Shown: positions 1 through 14,400 of the stretch, in pieces
Numbering within the stretch: position 1 is the first letter of the stretch
Layout of the letters: every line of letters begins with the position of its first letter
Origin: Linyphia triangularis
Lineage: Eukaryota; Arthropoda; Arachnida; Araneae; Linyphiidae
DNA: 64,000 nucleotides
Assembly: GCA_963978545.1 (NCBI GenBank)
Contig: OZ021724.1
Coordinates: 100,886,163 to 100,950,162 of the forward strand
Reading direction: 5' to 3'
Notes under the pieces: model-generated
Told to the model about the DNA's origin: nothing
Database searches by the model: none
Seen by the model: only the letters and a program-made list of their open reading frames with translations
Made by a program: the position numbers and the translations under genes

Positions 1-247
1 ATTGTAATACTTTTAGCACATATAGCATTCACTGGAAAGAAAATGTATTTGTTAAATGTAGTAATAATCAAATGACCCTTTCTTTTCACAATATTGACAT
101 TAAGTATTAATATGCATAAATAATATTTGATTAAGAATGCTTTAATGAAACACAATAAAAATGCTTTTTAAAATAAGGAAATGAGAAGAAATATCACATT
201 TAAAATAAAGTTTAATAATGGGACAATTGTATTTAATTAAGAGGCAT
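1..247. other. Left edge, AT-rich, nothing recognised
   Basis: Very AT-rich; may hold the end of the hAT element, but no terminus matching 1460-1554 was seen. Probably within the PlexA intron that precedes exon a. Confidence 0.3.
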
Positions 248-1459
248 TACAAAGTTAAATTGAATTTTCTAACAGTTCCACTGCTGACAAATTTGTTGAG
301 GACCATCTCGTCTGAAACTGAGCATTGCCTATGGATATTCAGCTAAGCCAGTCCAGTTAAGCGATTTTCGCTTGTCGTACTTCTAAGATAAGTTTTCAAT
401 CTCCGAAGAGTAGAAAAACTTCTCTCAGCTGTGGCTGCTGACACTGGCAGAATGGATAGGATTTTGAGCAAAACGTATATGCTGGGGAAGATGTTTTGGT
501 TGCATTCATACAGCAACCCAATCGCTGAGTTTGGTAACATTTCGATCGACATCCACTTTCTTTTCCACAGCTCCCATTCGCCTTCAATCACATCTTTGTA
601 AGTAGGAAGATCATCTTCATAAAAGGAGATGCATGGTTCAATATCATGAAAACTCTTCCCAACAGCGTGTTGCGGAATAAGGTTTTGCAAGGAAGAAATT
701 GTTTCTTTATGAGGCAAAAAGCGCTCTTTTAATGAAGATATCATATCATCTAAGTAGGGCGTAAAATTTTTTATTCTATAGTATTCTTCAGTTGTTTTGT
801 AGGCTATATTTGGGCGATTCTTTTGGATTTTACACACTCTTGATGTTTTGACTTCTATATTATGTTTTTCAGCTAAGGTTTCAGCTTCATTATATGTAGA
901 ATTAAACTTATCCACATGGTTGTTTCTCATTTCTTGCAACATCATCGTTATGTTGCTGACTTCACCCAAAGCACTGTCCAAGTCAATGTTAGTACTTTGC
1001 AGATACTCAAATAGGTTGTATGTGCAACCGAGCAGTTTACTGACGATGCACAAACATACTAGAAAAGAAAACTGGCATGTGCTTTGCAACAAAATGTGTG
1101 CCTTTTTGGACGAATCGTCTGTCGCGAGGCCCTCGATTTCCTGTAACGAAGCGATGATTGGCTCTAAAAACTCCTTGAACATTAAAATAGCTTCATGACG
1201 TAAAATCCAACGAGTTTCACATAACGTCTTAAGTTTCGTCTGTTTTGTGTTAGGTTTCAAGTCTTGTAATATTCTTTTTCAGAATATCTGTTCGTTTTGC
1301 AGATTTATGAAAGAAACTGCAAATTTCTGAAATTACACCAAAGGCGTTTCGGATGCACTGAACTTTCGTTACGTCAGAGACGAATTGAGAGAGTGAGATA
1401 CGCAATGGGTATATACAGCTTTCGGGTATTTTTCTCTCACCGTAGCTTATTACAACCAT
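248..1459 (-). pseudogene. Broken hAT transposase (P52rIPK/ZMYM1-like type)
   Basis: Main reading frame at 343-1260 gives 305 residues ending in the hAT dimerisation block (ILPVSAATAERSFSTLRRLK). Three faults are visible: an in-frame TAG at 343-345, after which coding sense continues (LNIHRQCSVSDEM) to a TAA at 248-250; a frameshift near 1250-1260, since the preceding part (CSFFHKSAKRTDILKK) is in another frame; and loss of the N-terminal half. The end near 1554 (GCGTAGCCAGG-type sequence) looks like a transposon terminus. Not a host gene. Confidence 0.85.
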
Positions 1460-1554
1460 TATCCAAGCATAAATAGATCTATTTCTGACTTTCGAGGTTT
1501 GAAAATTTCGGAGGGGGCTGCAGCCCCATCAGCCACCCCCTGGCTACGCGCCTG
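1460..1554 (-). repeat. Probable terminal sequence of the hAT element
   Basis: On the - strand this starts CAGGCGCGTAGCCAGGGGG and has a small G/C hairpin (GGGGCTGCAGCCCC). GCGTAGCCAGG ends are common on arthropod DNA transposons. The other terminus was not found in the first 247 bp, so the left end may be outside the window. Confidence 0.5.
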
Positions 1555-1861
1555 TAGTGCAGAATAAACCTTGTTTAGGCCTTGCACTAGAAAATTTCTA
1601 ATTCAACCAATCAAATTAAATTTAATGTATGTTTTGAAAAAGTCTCATTCCATGTAATTCCTTAATTTGTTAGAAATTGTTTAAATATTGCAAGTTACTT
1701 AAAAGTAGGTTTGATGTCGAGAGTTTCTAACAAATAAAATATTTTGGAATTAAAACTGAGCAAACAATATGTATTAAGCTACACAATTCTGTAAAGACAC
1801 GGTATATACTTCAAATTTATTTAATATAGATCAATCTTTTTTTTTAATGGGGCAGTAATTG

Positions 1862-2253
1862 ATATTTATAAATGTCATGGAGCCTTCCGATTCTGGAAAA
1901 AATCGGAGAAATGTCAAGGAATTTTTAAAAAATTCACGAAAATCAGGAAAATGCCCTATTATTGTTTTAAGGCATGTTTTTTTGTTCATCCGTATTTCGG
2001 CGCCATTTACCCGCAGATTTGTGGTGATAATGGTTAGAAGTTTAATGTTACGGAATAATTTAAACTTTTCCGAACCACCACATTGGCATATTATCTCTTT
2101 AGCATACATGTTTTATTTGATCAGGGTGTCTACACATCCGGAAAAACTGGAAAGATTTGAAAAAAAGTTTGCCGTAAAATCAGGGAAATTTTTAGAAACC
2201 TGTCAGGGAAATGAGGGAACTTTTTTTCCTGAATTTTGTGGCTACCCTTATTA
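1862..2253 (+). repeat. Interspersed repeat D, copy 1 (truncated)
   Basis: Shares the GATCAGGGTGTCTA and CAGGGAA-rich sequence and the end TTTTGTGGCTACCC with the copies at 2739 and 31503. It stops 22 bp before the PlexA exon at 2276, next to the polypyrimidine tract of its acceptor. Confidence 0.7.
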
Positions 2254-2275
2254 AAGGGATTTTTTCCCCTTTCAG

Positions 2276-2435
2276 GTAGAATTAGTAATCAACCAACTTC
2301 CCCAGTTGCCATATGGTGCTCATTATTTGTGTGTATTTGGTGAAAGTGCTCCAATCCAAGCTAGAGTGACCCATAGCGGATTGGCATGCATGACGCCTCT
2401 CGTCACAGCCAGGCCACTTATTTCTCCAAATGAAG
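2276..2435 (+). CDS. PlexA: PlexA exon a: ectodomain just after PSI 1
   Basis: Acceptor TTTCAG and donor GTCAG frame this exon, which ends in phase 1. It encodes [19 protein letters not shown], the plexin strand pattern between PSI 1 and PSI 2. It is the first exon seen; the intron before it is at least 2275 bp and is filled with transposon remnants. Confidence 0.88.
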
Positions 2436-5400
2436 GTCAGTTTCTGCATCTTTCAAATTGTTTTATATTTAGTAATGTTCAATGGCTTTAAAATTGTTGT
2501 TAAAGTGGAATGTTTTTCAAATGTTTGTTATGATTGAAATGTATCGCATTGAAATTGCTTATAGCTACTTGGGTATATTGATACATGGTGGTTTGGAAGT
2601 AAACTTGCATGTAATGTATTAACCTTAACATCTATGACATAATCACAAATATCTAAAGAAAAAATGTTGTGTTATTCTACATAACTGCACACAATACATT
2701 GAGGCAAGCTTACTTTGAGCTCACTGAATATGCTGCAGCAGAGTGGCCACAGAACCAGGAATGGAAAACCTGGAAATCAGGAAAATATCGGGGAGCTTTC
2801 TGATTCTGGAAAAAATCAGGGAAATGTCAGGGAACTTTTTAAAATTTCATGAAAATCAGGGAAATTTTGTACTATTTAAGGCATGTTCATCCACATTTTG
2901 GCGCCATTTACATGGAGATTTGTGGTGGTAATCGTTAGAAGTTTAACGTTACTGAATAATTTAAACTTTTCATAACCAGCAAAACTATTTTTTTAAAAAT
3001 TGCATATTATCTCTTTAGAATACATGTTCTATTTGATCAGGGTGTCTAGACATCTGCAAAACCTAAAAAATTTGGGGAAATTTGGAAAAAAGTTTGCCCT
3101 AAAATCAGGGAATTTTTTAGAAATCTGTCAGGGAAATCAGGGAACTTTTTTTCCTGAATTTTGTGGCCACCCAGTGCAATGATGAGTGAACAGGTTTTGC
3201 AACGTCCTGATTGGCTGATAGGATCGATGTGTGGCTGATTGGTTAAAACTCTTATAGTATCCGTGGTTAGAAAAGTAAAATATTAATTTAAACTTAAAAG
3301 CACTTACTTTCTTTTTGTTATCAACTTATATTTAAGATTAATACAAAACTGTGTGCTCAGGTTATCAATATTACAATAAAAGTTGTGATATGCCCGATTA
3401 TTACATGTTATGCCATTGTATTGCTTTGTTCCTTTCCATTGTAAAACAAATAGAAACTCTTTTGAAAGTAAGACCCTGAATTTTTCTTTTCAGATCACGT
3501 TATTGTCAATCTAGCAGTGCGTTCCAGCGAAACAGAAACCGACTTCATTCATCGTCCATTTGTGTTTTATGACTGCGAAATTCACAAAACGTAAGTCGTC
3601 TGCACACATCTTTTATGTCATTGTCTCTTATTTATGAAAATCTTGGTAGATTTTTTTTAATACTTTGTACAATAAGATTGATAAGCTACCTAATACTTTT
3701 TGTCAATAGAAAGTAATTGAGTTGTTTTTTCCAGTTGTAAAGCATGTGTGACTAGCACCTGGGCCTGCAGTTGGTGCGTACACGAAAATACATGCACAAG
3801 CAACGCAACAACTTGCTCCCGTAGAGTAATAGTAGGAGAAAGTGTAAGTTTTTTTGCTTTCTTTTATTAACCTTTTAACTGTTCTGCCCGAGGTAATCTC
3901 GGGCACAGCACTGGTGTTCCAAAATGTCACGCCCGAGTATTACTCGGGGTAATTTTTTTTTTGATTGCTTCGTGTTGTTATACCCGAATATATCTCTGGA
4001 GGAATTTATTTGCGCTCAATGCAATAGATGGTAGCACTATACTGCAAGTTTCAAAGGTTAGATGTCAAAGTCAAAGTGCGCGGCATTTTTTTGTTGCAAA
4101 ATGGCATCCCGTAAACGTTATATAGATATTACAAAATTATATATAGATATTATAGTTATATACAAAACTGAACTACTAATAGGTATTCATTTTTATTTAT
4201 TTAGAAAATAATTAAATTGATTTTTTTTTTTTTTAATTTTTAGAAAATAATGCTCCACTGGATGCGAACTTTACCACTGCCACGCTGAGTGGCAGCCGCC
4301 ACAAAACCTTAAAATTTTTATGTATATAATTAAAAATATTAATTTTTAACTGCTAAGTATATTTTATTTTGTATTAAACATTTGTTTTTTGCAATAAAAA
4401 AAGTGAACAATTTAGGTACCCAAATCATCTAAATAACTGAACAGCTAAAAGGTTAACAAGTTTGTAAACTTTTATTAAGTAACATCGATTGTGGTTTCAT
4501 AAAAATCGTATTTGAAAAATAATTTTGAAATTGTGAATTTATAATTTGATTCTCTTTAATGTAAAAATGAAATAGCATTTTATTATGTCAATAGTATTAT
4601 TTATGCTGATAATATTTTATTTTCAGAACCCTCAAAATTCTTTAATAAAAGGAAGACAACACTGTCCTAGTTTCAATATTGATGATGAGATTTTATTACC
4701 TAATGGTGTCCGCAAAGAAATTTCCATAGGTGTCAAGAATTTATTAACACCCTTGGTAAGTTCTTAACTAACAAATGATTAAATTTATTTTTTGGAAATG
4801 TTGCATAATTTGTTGCTTTCTATAACTGAAAAGTATTTACTCAACTATGCTTTAGAAGAAAGTCCTAGTAAGGATCATTCCCTATACTCGCTATGTTACA
4901 ATCTTCTAGCCCAGTGCATTTAGAAACTACTTTCTATAAAACCTTGAAATTTGGCGATTAGGTACGAAAATGTTCACTTAGTGAAATGCCATAAATTAAA
5001 AACTCAAAAATATATATTTTATGTATTGAAATCTTTACGTCATTGCTTATGCGGTGGCTCCACCTGGTTTTGTCTTTTGCTATTTTAGCTTTCATTTATA
5101 CAATCAAACCCCATTAACTCAAAGTCGATGGGGACGTCAAAATTGCCCACGTTAAATTTCATGTTAAACGAATAAATTTACATTAAGTTTTAAGTACAGA
5201 GAACCGCTTTTACTGCATTAAACAGGATTTCCTGTTATACGATTTCATGTTAACAGAGTTTGACTGTAATGGATAGACATTAAATGAAAATAATTTTTGT
5301 CTTTTCATTAAGGGATCTTTTTTTTTTACCTACTCACCACATTTCAAGGTGATTATAGAAAGTAGTTTCTATATGCACTGGGCTAAAAGATTGTTATATA

Positions 5401-8400
5401 GCAATTATAGGGAATGATCCTTACTAGAATATCCTCTTAATATTCGTGTACTATGTACAAAAGTTAGAGTGTGCCAAAAAATGAAGTGCCCTTTTGTATC
5501 GTGAAATGTTAACATTGATTAAATTGAATCTCATTCAAAATATTAATATTTAATTACAATTTTTATGTTGTTCTTCCGTAAATCTAATGGTTTATAGATC
5601 TTAAATATAATAACCCTGTATATTCTGATTTAGTTTTTCATAAATTTTGCAGGAAGGATTTCAATGTGTGGTGGAAATAGAAGGTGCCAAAGAAAGAGTT
5701 TTTGCCAGGGTTCGGGACAACACTGTGATATGTGCAGAAAATATGGTAAGAGACTTTATATTATTTCTGTTTCAAGTTATTGTGTTTAAAAGTATGAAAA
5801 TTAAGCATGTGTTTTAAATAAAATAACTTTTAGTTCTATGAATTGTTGTATGGTTTTCTTTAGCTTACACTTTTAGCTCAATTTTGAATACTAATAAAGT
5901 GAATTTTACAGTATACCTATGAAGCTGAAATTGGACAAGTTCAAGCATCTTTGACAGTTTTGTGGAATGGGGATACATTCATAGATAAAACAAATGGTAA
6001 ATATCAAGGTTTTTTTTATTGTCCTTTTAATTGGCATTATATAATGTTATAGCTTAATTTTTACTAGTTAACTGGATAGGAAAATGGGTTCGTAAATATG
6101 GTACAAAAATGTTAAAGCAGGGTAGTAAGATTACTTATTTCACTGTATTAAGAAAAATGTTAAAATAAAGTTGAATTCCATACTTCCAAAATGAATTGTA
6201 TCAATTTTAAAACATGTTACAGCATTTCAAATTATGTTATTTAATAATTGTATAAAATTGTCCATGTAAGCAATTATAAAATATTATGAAATTGTGGGTT
6301 TAGATCTTTTTATAAAAAGACATGCATTACCAGTAATGTCAAGCACCCCTCCCTCCCTTTTCCTTCCTTGTATATTTTGTTTCAAGACCTAGAAAATGTG
6401 CCAATGAATGATAATAATATAGTATAAATATTACTTTGTTTGGAGTCTATTTCCTATTAGAAATTAATTCTTTTTGAATGTTTTTTTTATTTATCTATAA
6501 TAATAAAACAAAGAGTCTGTCCCTTGATAGAAAGCTACTTAAAATAGGAGTAGAGCTCTGAAATTTTCAACATAAGTAGTTTTGACCTTTTAATTTGACT
6601 TTTGGAAAACAAAATGTTAAAATTTGAGTTTTTTTAATTAATTATTATTATTATTATTATTTTTTAACAAAACGACTTTAAATAAGGATACAGCTCAGAA
6701 ATTTTCAACATAAGTAGTTTTGACCTTTTAATTTGACTTTTGGAAAACAAAATGTTAAAATTTGAGTTTTTTTAATTAATTATTATTATTATTATTATTT
6801 TTTAACAAAACGACTTTAAATAAGGATACAGCTCAGAAATTTTCAACATAAGTAGTTTTTCTTCTAATTGGACTTTTGACAAACACTATGTTAAAATATC
6901 CTCAGAGGGGTCATGGGGTTGTGTTATTGTATTAACAAGGACATTTTTTTTTATTTTGTTTCTCATCTAATGTGCATCATAAAGTTGGTGGGGGACCAGC
7001 CCTTTTCTCTGAAACAATTTCTTCTACATTTTTGATGTATATCTTTACATGCTTTAACTCTTCCAAATATTTTCCCCAGTCACTTTGTACAAATGCCACC
7101 TTCTGGGCAGCCATGGGGGCCGTGCTGATTGCTCTTTGTGCATGACCAGAGAACGCAAGTACCAGTGTGCTTGGTGTGGAACATCGTGCAGCTACAGTGA
7201 GAGTTGCATTGATCCAGTGGCAACATCCTGTCCACCTCCTCACATAGATTGGGTAAGTTTGGATTGCAAACACTGCCCTGTTAAAAATAAATTAATTGGT
7301 TATTTCAGAAATGTTATATATATATATATTTTAAATTCCCTGCAATAAAATATGGAGATTTGTAATTTGATAAACACCAGGGTTCCCACGGTCATTGAAA
7401 GTCATTAAAAGTGCTTAATGTTTTTGAACTTGTTTTCAAGGCCTTGAAAGTACTTAAAAATGCTTAGAGGTGCTTAAAAGTCCTTGAAAATGCTTAGAGG
7501 TCCTTAAAAGTCGTTAATTTTTGTGTATGTTGTCCTACTGCAAAATTTATAAAAATACAACTCGTACGTGCTATCCCCGCGTGACCGCAACTTATCCGCA
7601 CCGTATCGGAATTTTCCGACATATTTGTATTAGGTATGTGCCAACTTGTTACTGTTTTGGTAGAATATACTTTATAAAAAATTTATCTGTAGACATGATG
7701 CCTGAAATTTTTTTTTTCAAAGGTCCTTAAAAACATTAATGAGGTCCTTAAAAGTCATTGATTTTCATTTTGTGATTTGAGTGGGAACCCTGAACATATA
7801 ATTATGCTATTTCTGTTATTTAGTAGTTTAATTTTATCTTCTCTCGAAGCGCTTGCACACCTACTCTTTAGAGTTTTTAGCAAGTGATTATAAATATTGT
7901 GGAAAGGGTTAAATATTTGTAATTAACGTAAAAGTAATGAAATTTTACGAATTACAAATTTATCTTAGCAAATTATTTGAAATTAAATTTTAATTGCTTA
8001 AATTATTTTTCAATTATCGTTTAAAATTAAATTTTATCTTCTCTAATATATATGTATACATACGATAACTGTTTAGTTAATAATAAAATACTTTTTTCAG
8101 ATTCACCCCCTGAGTGGTCCATTGGAGGGAGGCACCCTCGTAACGATTGAGGGAAGCAACTTGGGGTCGAGCGAAGAAGAGATCATGGACAAAGTGAGCA
8201 TTGGGGGCATTCCATGCATTCCTGTGGAGTACAGCATCTCTGTCAGGTGAAGATTCATTTGAATTATTGTACTGTTTTACTTTTAACACTTGTACTTTGT
8301 TGTACTTCAACACTTGTACTTTTTATGTCGTATTTGATATTTAAAAAAAATTAATTCTGCACATCCTGTGCATATTCTGATGTTCACTATTTATGATGGT

Positions 8401-11400
8401 TGGAAATTTGCAGTGAAATTTTGTCAGGAATCTGGTATTCTTCCTTACTGCCAGACTGTTGCATGTCTATTTCTAAAGAAACTGCTTTTTGTTTATCATA
8501 CAAACAGCTCCTGCTAAGTAGTCTATTGTTGTTTGTCGCTGTGGAACCAAGAGAAGTCTCGTGTGCCATGGAGGATTCTAGAAAAAATACATCAACATTG
8601 GCTTGCTGAATGGCTCTGTTGGCATATTAGGGATATTTAATATATTATCGAAACACATTTATTCCAGTTAATGATTTCTCATAACTAAGATGAATGTTGT
8701 AACCTTTTAAGCCTTATATTTCCTGTATGCATCTCCTTTGTTCTAAATCGACAAGTCTTGTTTCTATGGCGATTACCACCATTTAGACTACCTGGTGAGA
8801 GCTATTTTTTTGATGGACAGACAGTGTCTTAAATGAACCTGTAATTATTATTAAATTAAGAGGAAGTCATAGTAAAGATCATTCACTATACTCTCTATGT
8901 TATAATTTTCTAACCCAATGCATATAAAGACTATTTTCGGTAAAACCTTAAAATTAGGCGAGTAGGTACTAAAAGGATCACTTAATGAAATGAAATAAAT
9001 TGTTTTCATATAATGTGTATCTATTATAAATGAAAATTAAGATTGAAAAAGACAAAACCAGGTGGAGCCACTGCATATGCATTGATGTAAGGATTTCAAA
9101 TGTAAAACAAAATATATTATAGGCTATTTTCGAGTTTTTAATTTATGTCATTTTATTAAATGATCATTTTGGTACCTACTCGGCAAATGCCAAGGTTTTT
9201 GAAAAGCAGTTTCTAAATGCACCAGGCTAGAAGATTGTAACATAGGCCAGTATAGGGAGTGTGATACTTACTAGGACATCCTCTTGAGATTTTTAATGGG
9301 CTGTCTTTTGTGAATTTTATGATTTTTGATACACTTTTTGTGAATTATGATCAGTATTTAGTAAATTATTATTACAGGGTTCCCACGGTCATTGAAAGTT
9401 ATTAAAAGTGCTTAATATTTTTGAACTTGTTTTTAAGGCCTTGAAAGTGCTTGAAAATGCTTTGAGGTGCTTAAAAGTCCTTGAAAATGCTTAGGGGTTC
9501 TTAAAAGTCCTTAATTTTTGCAGATGTTGTGTGGCCTACTGCAAAATTTATAAAAATACAACTCGGACTTGCTATTCCCTTCGTGACCGCCACTTATCTG
9601 CACCGTATCAGAATTGTCCGACATATTTGTATTACGCATCTACATACTTGTAACTTGTTTGGCAGAATATACTTTATTAAAAATTTATAAATAGACATGA
9701 TGTCTGAAAACAAATTTTCAAAGGTCCTTAAAAACATGAGGTCCTTAAAAGTCATTGATTTTCATTCTGTGATTTGAGTGGGAACCCTGTATTAATCTAG
9801 CGTCATTCACCAGTAGACTATGATCAAGGTTTAGGCTCTTTAATGAACTGCGGATTTTAGTTTGGTGGGAACTAGGATCAATCTTTAGTTTAATAAAATA
9901 AGTGTTTGATGATCTAGGAGCTTTCTATCAATAGTGTATTATCAATGAATTATGTTCTTAAAAACTCTTTGTATTGTTATTTATTTATTAAAAAAAAATC
10001 TTTAGAATCGTTTGCCGTACTGGAGCAAACCCAAGTGGTTCTACTCCAGCCGTCGTTGTCGTTGGAAATCGAGCAGGTGTCACCAGAGCTCAGGAAAAGT
10101 TCCATTATAAGGTATGATAACATTAAAAAAAAACTATAAATACTTTGGTTTTCTGTGAAATAAATAACTTTTGCAAATATTGTAATATGAATAAACAACT
10201 CATGTTGTTTTTATACTGGAGTGCTTGATTGTGCAATACAATTTTTTTTTTTATCATTATTTATATCGGTTACAGTCCTTGATGCAAAATGATGTCACGG
10301 CTATTTGTAAATGGCTAACATCACAATTTGTTTTGGTCAGTTACAAAGGAAATAATTTTAATGCCTATTTGATAGACTACTTGAATTTGAAAATTGGAAT
10401 TTATTTTTTAAGGCTTTATTCTGATTGGTTTTAAATTAATTCTATTAGATGCCATTAACAGAACTATATAAAACAATATTGCTCATTAACTTCAGCAAAA
10501 ATTCCCCATAAGTAATTTCTTGTCAATTTATTTCTTTGTTATTTATGTAGTTTAAAAAAGGATATTGTTAATAAATTATTTAACATGTTTCTGCGAGTTC
10601 CAAACGTTCACATTTATTTAAAGACATTTATCTGCCAAAGCATTGAGATTTCCAAAAGTTTCTGTAGTCTTAATATCCACAGTATTTTGACACAGTTACC
10701 TGATGTTTGGCTCTTTTACATGAAAAATCAAATCAACATACCTTAACAAAGGGTTCTTGGTCTTAGCCCACTTCTATAGGGTTTCTAAAACATAGTTTGA
10801 CTATAATCTGGATGGTTATTTTTCAAATGAGTGTGTTGATGTTATTAATGCTTATTTCTAATGTTTTTGCTTTGAATTTTCCAGGCTGTTGAACTAACAG
10901 GTGTGTATCCAAATGTGGGGCCTCAATCGGGAGGTACCAGGCTTTACCTAAAGGGATCCAACTTGAACATTGGAAGCCAGGTAGAAGTGATGCTGGATGA
11001 CCTACCATGTACAGTTGAAAGGTACAATGAATACTTAATAAGAATAATCTTTTCAATAAAAATATGTTACATTTATGTATTAATGTATTGCATGCATAAA
11101 AATTATTCGTGTAACCTATGGCATGTATATTAAAATGTGCAACCTTCACAGTAGACATCACAATAACCTATGCCATATGTTTAGGAAGTGCATTGGATTT
11201 TTCACGCTAGCATTTCACTTGCAACCTTCACAGTAGACATTACAGTGACCTATTTAAATTGAAATGAGAAGTGTGTCCTGCATTAATGTGTAATGTTAAA
11301 AACAATAAAAATTATTATTTATGTACATTTTTACTTTGGAAAAAAAAAAACACACACAATGAATATAAACAGCATTATTGTTTTAACTGCTGTAAATTCT

Positions 11401-14400
11401 TTTGTACATACAATGTTTAAACAAAGTTATCTAGAGAAATATGCTATTCTGCAACTTAACACTAGATTGCCCAAGGAAGTCATTTCGACTGCTTTTTAAC
11501 TTCAATTAGAAAAACAATTATGTATATAACGAAGCAAAATTTTAGAATTTTATGACTTTTTGTACAACATATATATGTGTTTATTAATAATTGTAGTTGG
11601 CTTCCCCCTCCTTCATTTCCGATATATATATGTATTATACAAATTTCTTTACATATTAGTTATTCTTTCACAATGCAGTCATTTTGACTGCTTTTGGACA
11701 ATATAGGTATATACTAAGTTTCAGTCTTTCTCGTGTTAAACAGCAACAAATTATTATTTTTTGTGTGTCAAAATTAGTCATTCATAGTTTTGTAGACCAG
11801 AAACAAGTTAAATTTCCCTTTGTTTTCCAGGTCTCTGGCCAGTAGCAGCCAAATCAGCTGTCGAACCACTCGTTCTCCTGTTCCTTCCTATTCAGTGTCT
11901 CAGCTTGTCCTGAGGATTGATGGTGCTAACATTACATACTCGAATCCTTTTACGTACACCTCTGATCCAACACTACGTTACATCCATCCGTTGAAAAGCT
12001 TCATGAGGTGAGTCATCAACTAATTTTAATACATTTTCCTATTACTCACTAACACTCACTGGGTCAAAACACTCACTGTCATTAAGGGTGGCTATAAGAG
12101 GATTAATTGTTTTTATTCATTTTAATGGGATCATTAAAAATTCTTTCGCTGCCTAAAATCGGATTGTGATATGTATAAATAAGACATTGTAAGAAATAAA
12201 ATTGAAAAACAAACCATAAATCGAGAGGATATATATATTACAGGGATGCCAGTTTTCCTCCTTTTGGAGGATTTCCTCCTTTTTGGTTTTTATGTAACAT
12301 TTTCCTCCTCTTTGTCCCTGTTTCGAGGATCCACATTTTTCTGATCTGAACCAGTTTTTCCTGCGAAAGGTATACTTTTCCTCATATCTAAACAAAAGAT
12401 TTTCCCTCTTGGCTCCCCTTTCCTCCCAGATTACTTCACTAACTCCTAATATTTGAAATGTAATTAGTAATCATTATATAGTATGAGAAATTTCATTGTA
12501 TCTTTAAAATTATTGAATCATCCTTCCTGCATACTCTTTTGTTGAATTTTTATGTATTCCATCTGAGAGATTAATCAACGAATTTTTGAATTTCCTCCTT
12601 TTTGCTCTCTGATCACTCTCATTCCTGTATATATATACACACAGTTACACCCCGTTAGCCGGAAATCGCTTAACATGAAATCCTGTTTAATGCGAAGTAA
12701 AAGCAGTTCTCCGTACTTAAAACTTGAGTTAGTTTATTCGTTTAACACGAAATTTGGTTAACACAAACAATTTCAGCGGCTCCATCGACTTCGTGTTAAC
12801 GAGGTTTTACTTTATATATGGATATACAAATATATATGTACAGGGTCTTTTGAAAAGGACTCCCTGATATGACATAACTGTTTAACAGTAAGAGTCGGAA
12901 AGAAGATACTTGTGGTTTTTTGGAGAGACGGGTATGGAATTTTAAATACTCAGATTTGCAAAATTAGTTGTAACATTGAAATGTGGCAACACATTGTTGT
13001 GAAATCTGAATTCATGATATCACTAGAGGTTAAAGGCCCTATGATCCCTTTATTGGATAGTACAGCGCTAACAGTCCTTTTTAGCAAAATCCAGTGCTTT
13101 TGCAAGATATACAGAAGGGGTTTTTAGTACCCATATTCATCAGTTTTGTTTATTCACAAGTGTGTTCAAATAAAAATGGGCTTCATCAGTAAACCATATG
13201 AAGCTGTCATCAAACTTACTCCATTCAATCAATTTTGCAAACCTGTGTATTTAAAATTCCATACTTGTCTAGTCAATTTAATGCTTGTCTCTTTTTTTTC
13301 TTTTTAAGTTAAAATTGATACAATTTAGGTCTTTATGTCTTAAAATTTATTTTCTACTCATCTGACTATTGTACATTGTTGTTGAGAGTGATTGGATGAA
13401 AAAACAGAATGAGTTTAAGTCCAGCGAAATTTGTAGTTTTAAGGTCATTATTTAAATTTTTTTTAATATTATTGGTAATTGGAACAAATTTGTGGACAAA
13501 TGAACAGCTTTTTATTGATGTAATTGTGGTTGTTAATAGTGTTGGTTTTGTTTCAGTGGTGGTCGCTACGTGAAGGTGATGGGCACAAATCTCGCTTCAG
13601 TTCAGCAACCCAGAATGGTCGTTTTTAATGAACATAACCTGGTTAATGAAACGGTAATGTTTAGTTTTTATACTTGGTTGTTTTTGTCTGTGCTAAGCCG
13701 TTTGGAGTGTATGTGATACTTTATTAATATTATGTTTGAGTTAAAAAGTCGGGGGAAAAAAGAAAATTATTTAAAATTTTAATCTGATTTAGATTATAAA
13801 AAAAAGCTAATTTCAAAAGCTAAATTTGAGTCATTAAAAAAAAATTTACAAAATTCTTACTAATTTAGCTTTGTTGGAAACAATTTATGAATTTTTCATT
13901 ACTTATATTAAATAATGATGCATTTAGTTTACAATTAAACTTGTGTCATTAACGACTGTATTTTATAGTTTTACCATATCAATCCTAATTTTATTTTATT
14001 GCTCAGGTATGTGAAGTTACCAATGCATCAACCATGTTGTGCCCTTCTCCGGCCGTGCGTCCCGACTCGCTGAAATTGCGCAGCCAGCACTGGCGGAGCT
14101 ACGACGAAATGCGGCTCCGGATTGGCTTTGTCATGGACGACGTTCAGCCAGTGAGGGAGATGCAGAACTACTTTCCCACGCTGCCCAACGAGATCATCTA
14201 CGTTCCGGATCCGAAATTCTTCGTCCTCAGTGCTGATGGAGTGAAACTCTATAAAGGAGAGTCGCTGGTCATTGAAGTGAGTAGAGTTTTTATGCTCTTA
14301 GAAAGATTTTCAATAATGAAATCTACAAGAATGTTTTGGGTTTAGTTTGATTATTAGTGTGCATTAAGTATCATCTATTTTTTAGAAATTCTGTTTTGAT

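Noticed and set aside
343..1260. Domesticated hAT-derived host gene
   Set aside because: An internal TAG, a frameshift and loss of the N-terminal half point to a dead transposon copy.
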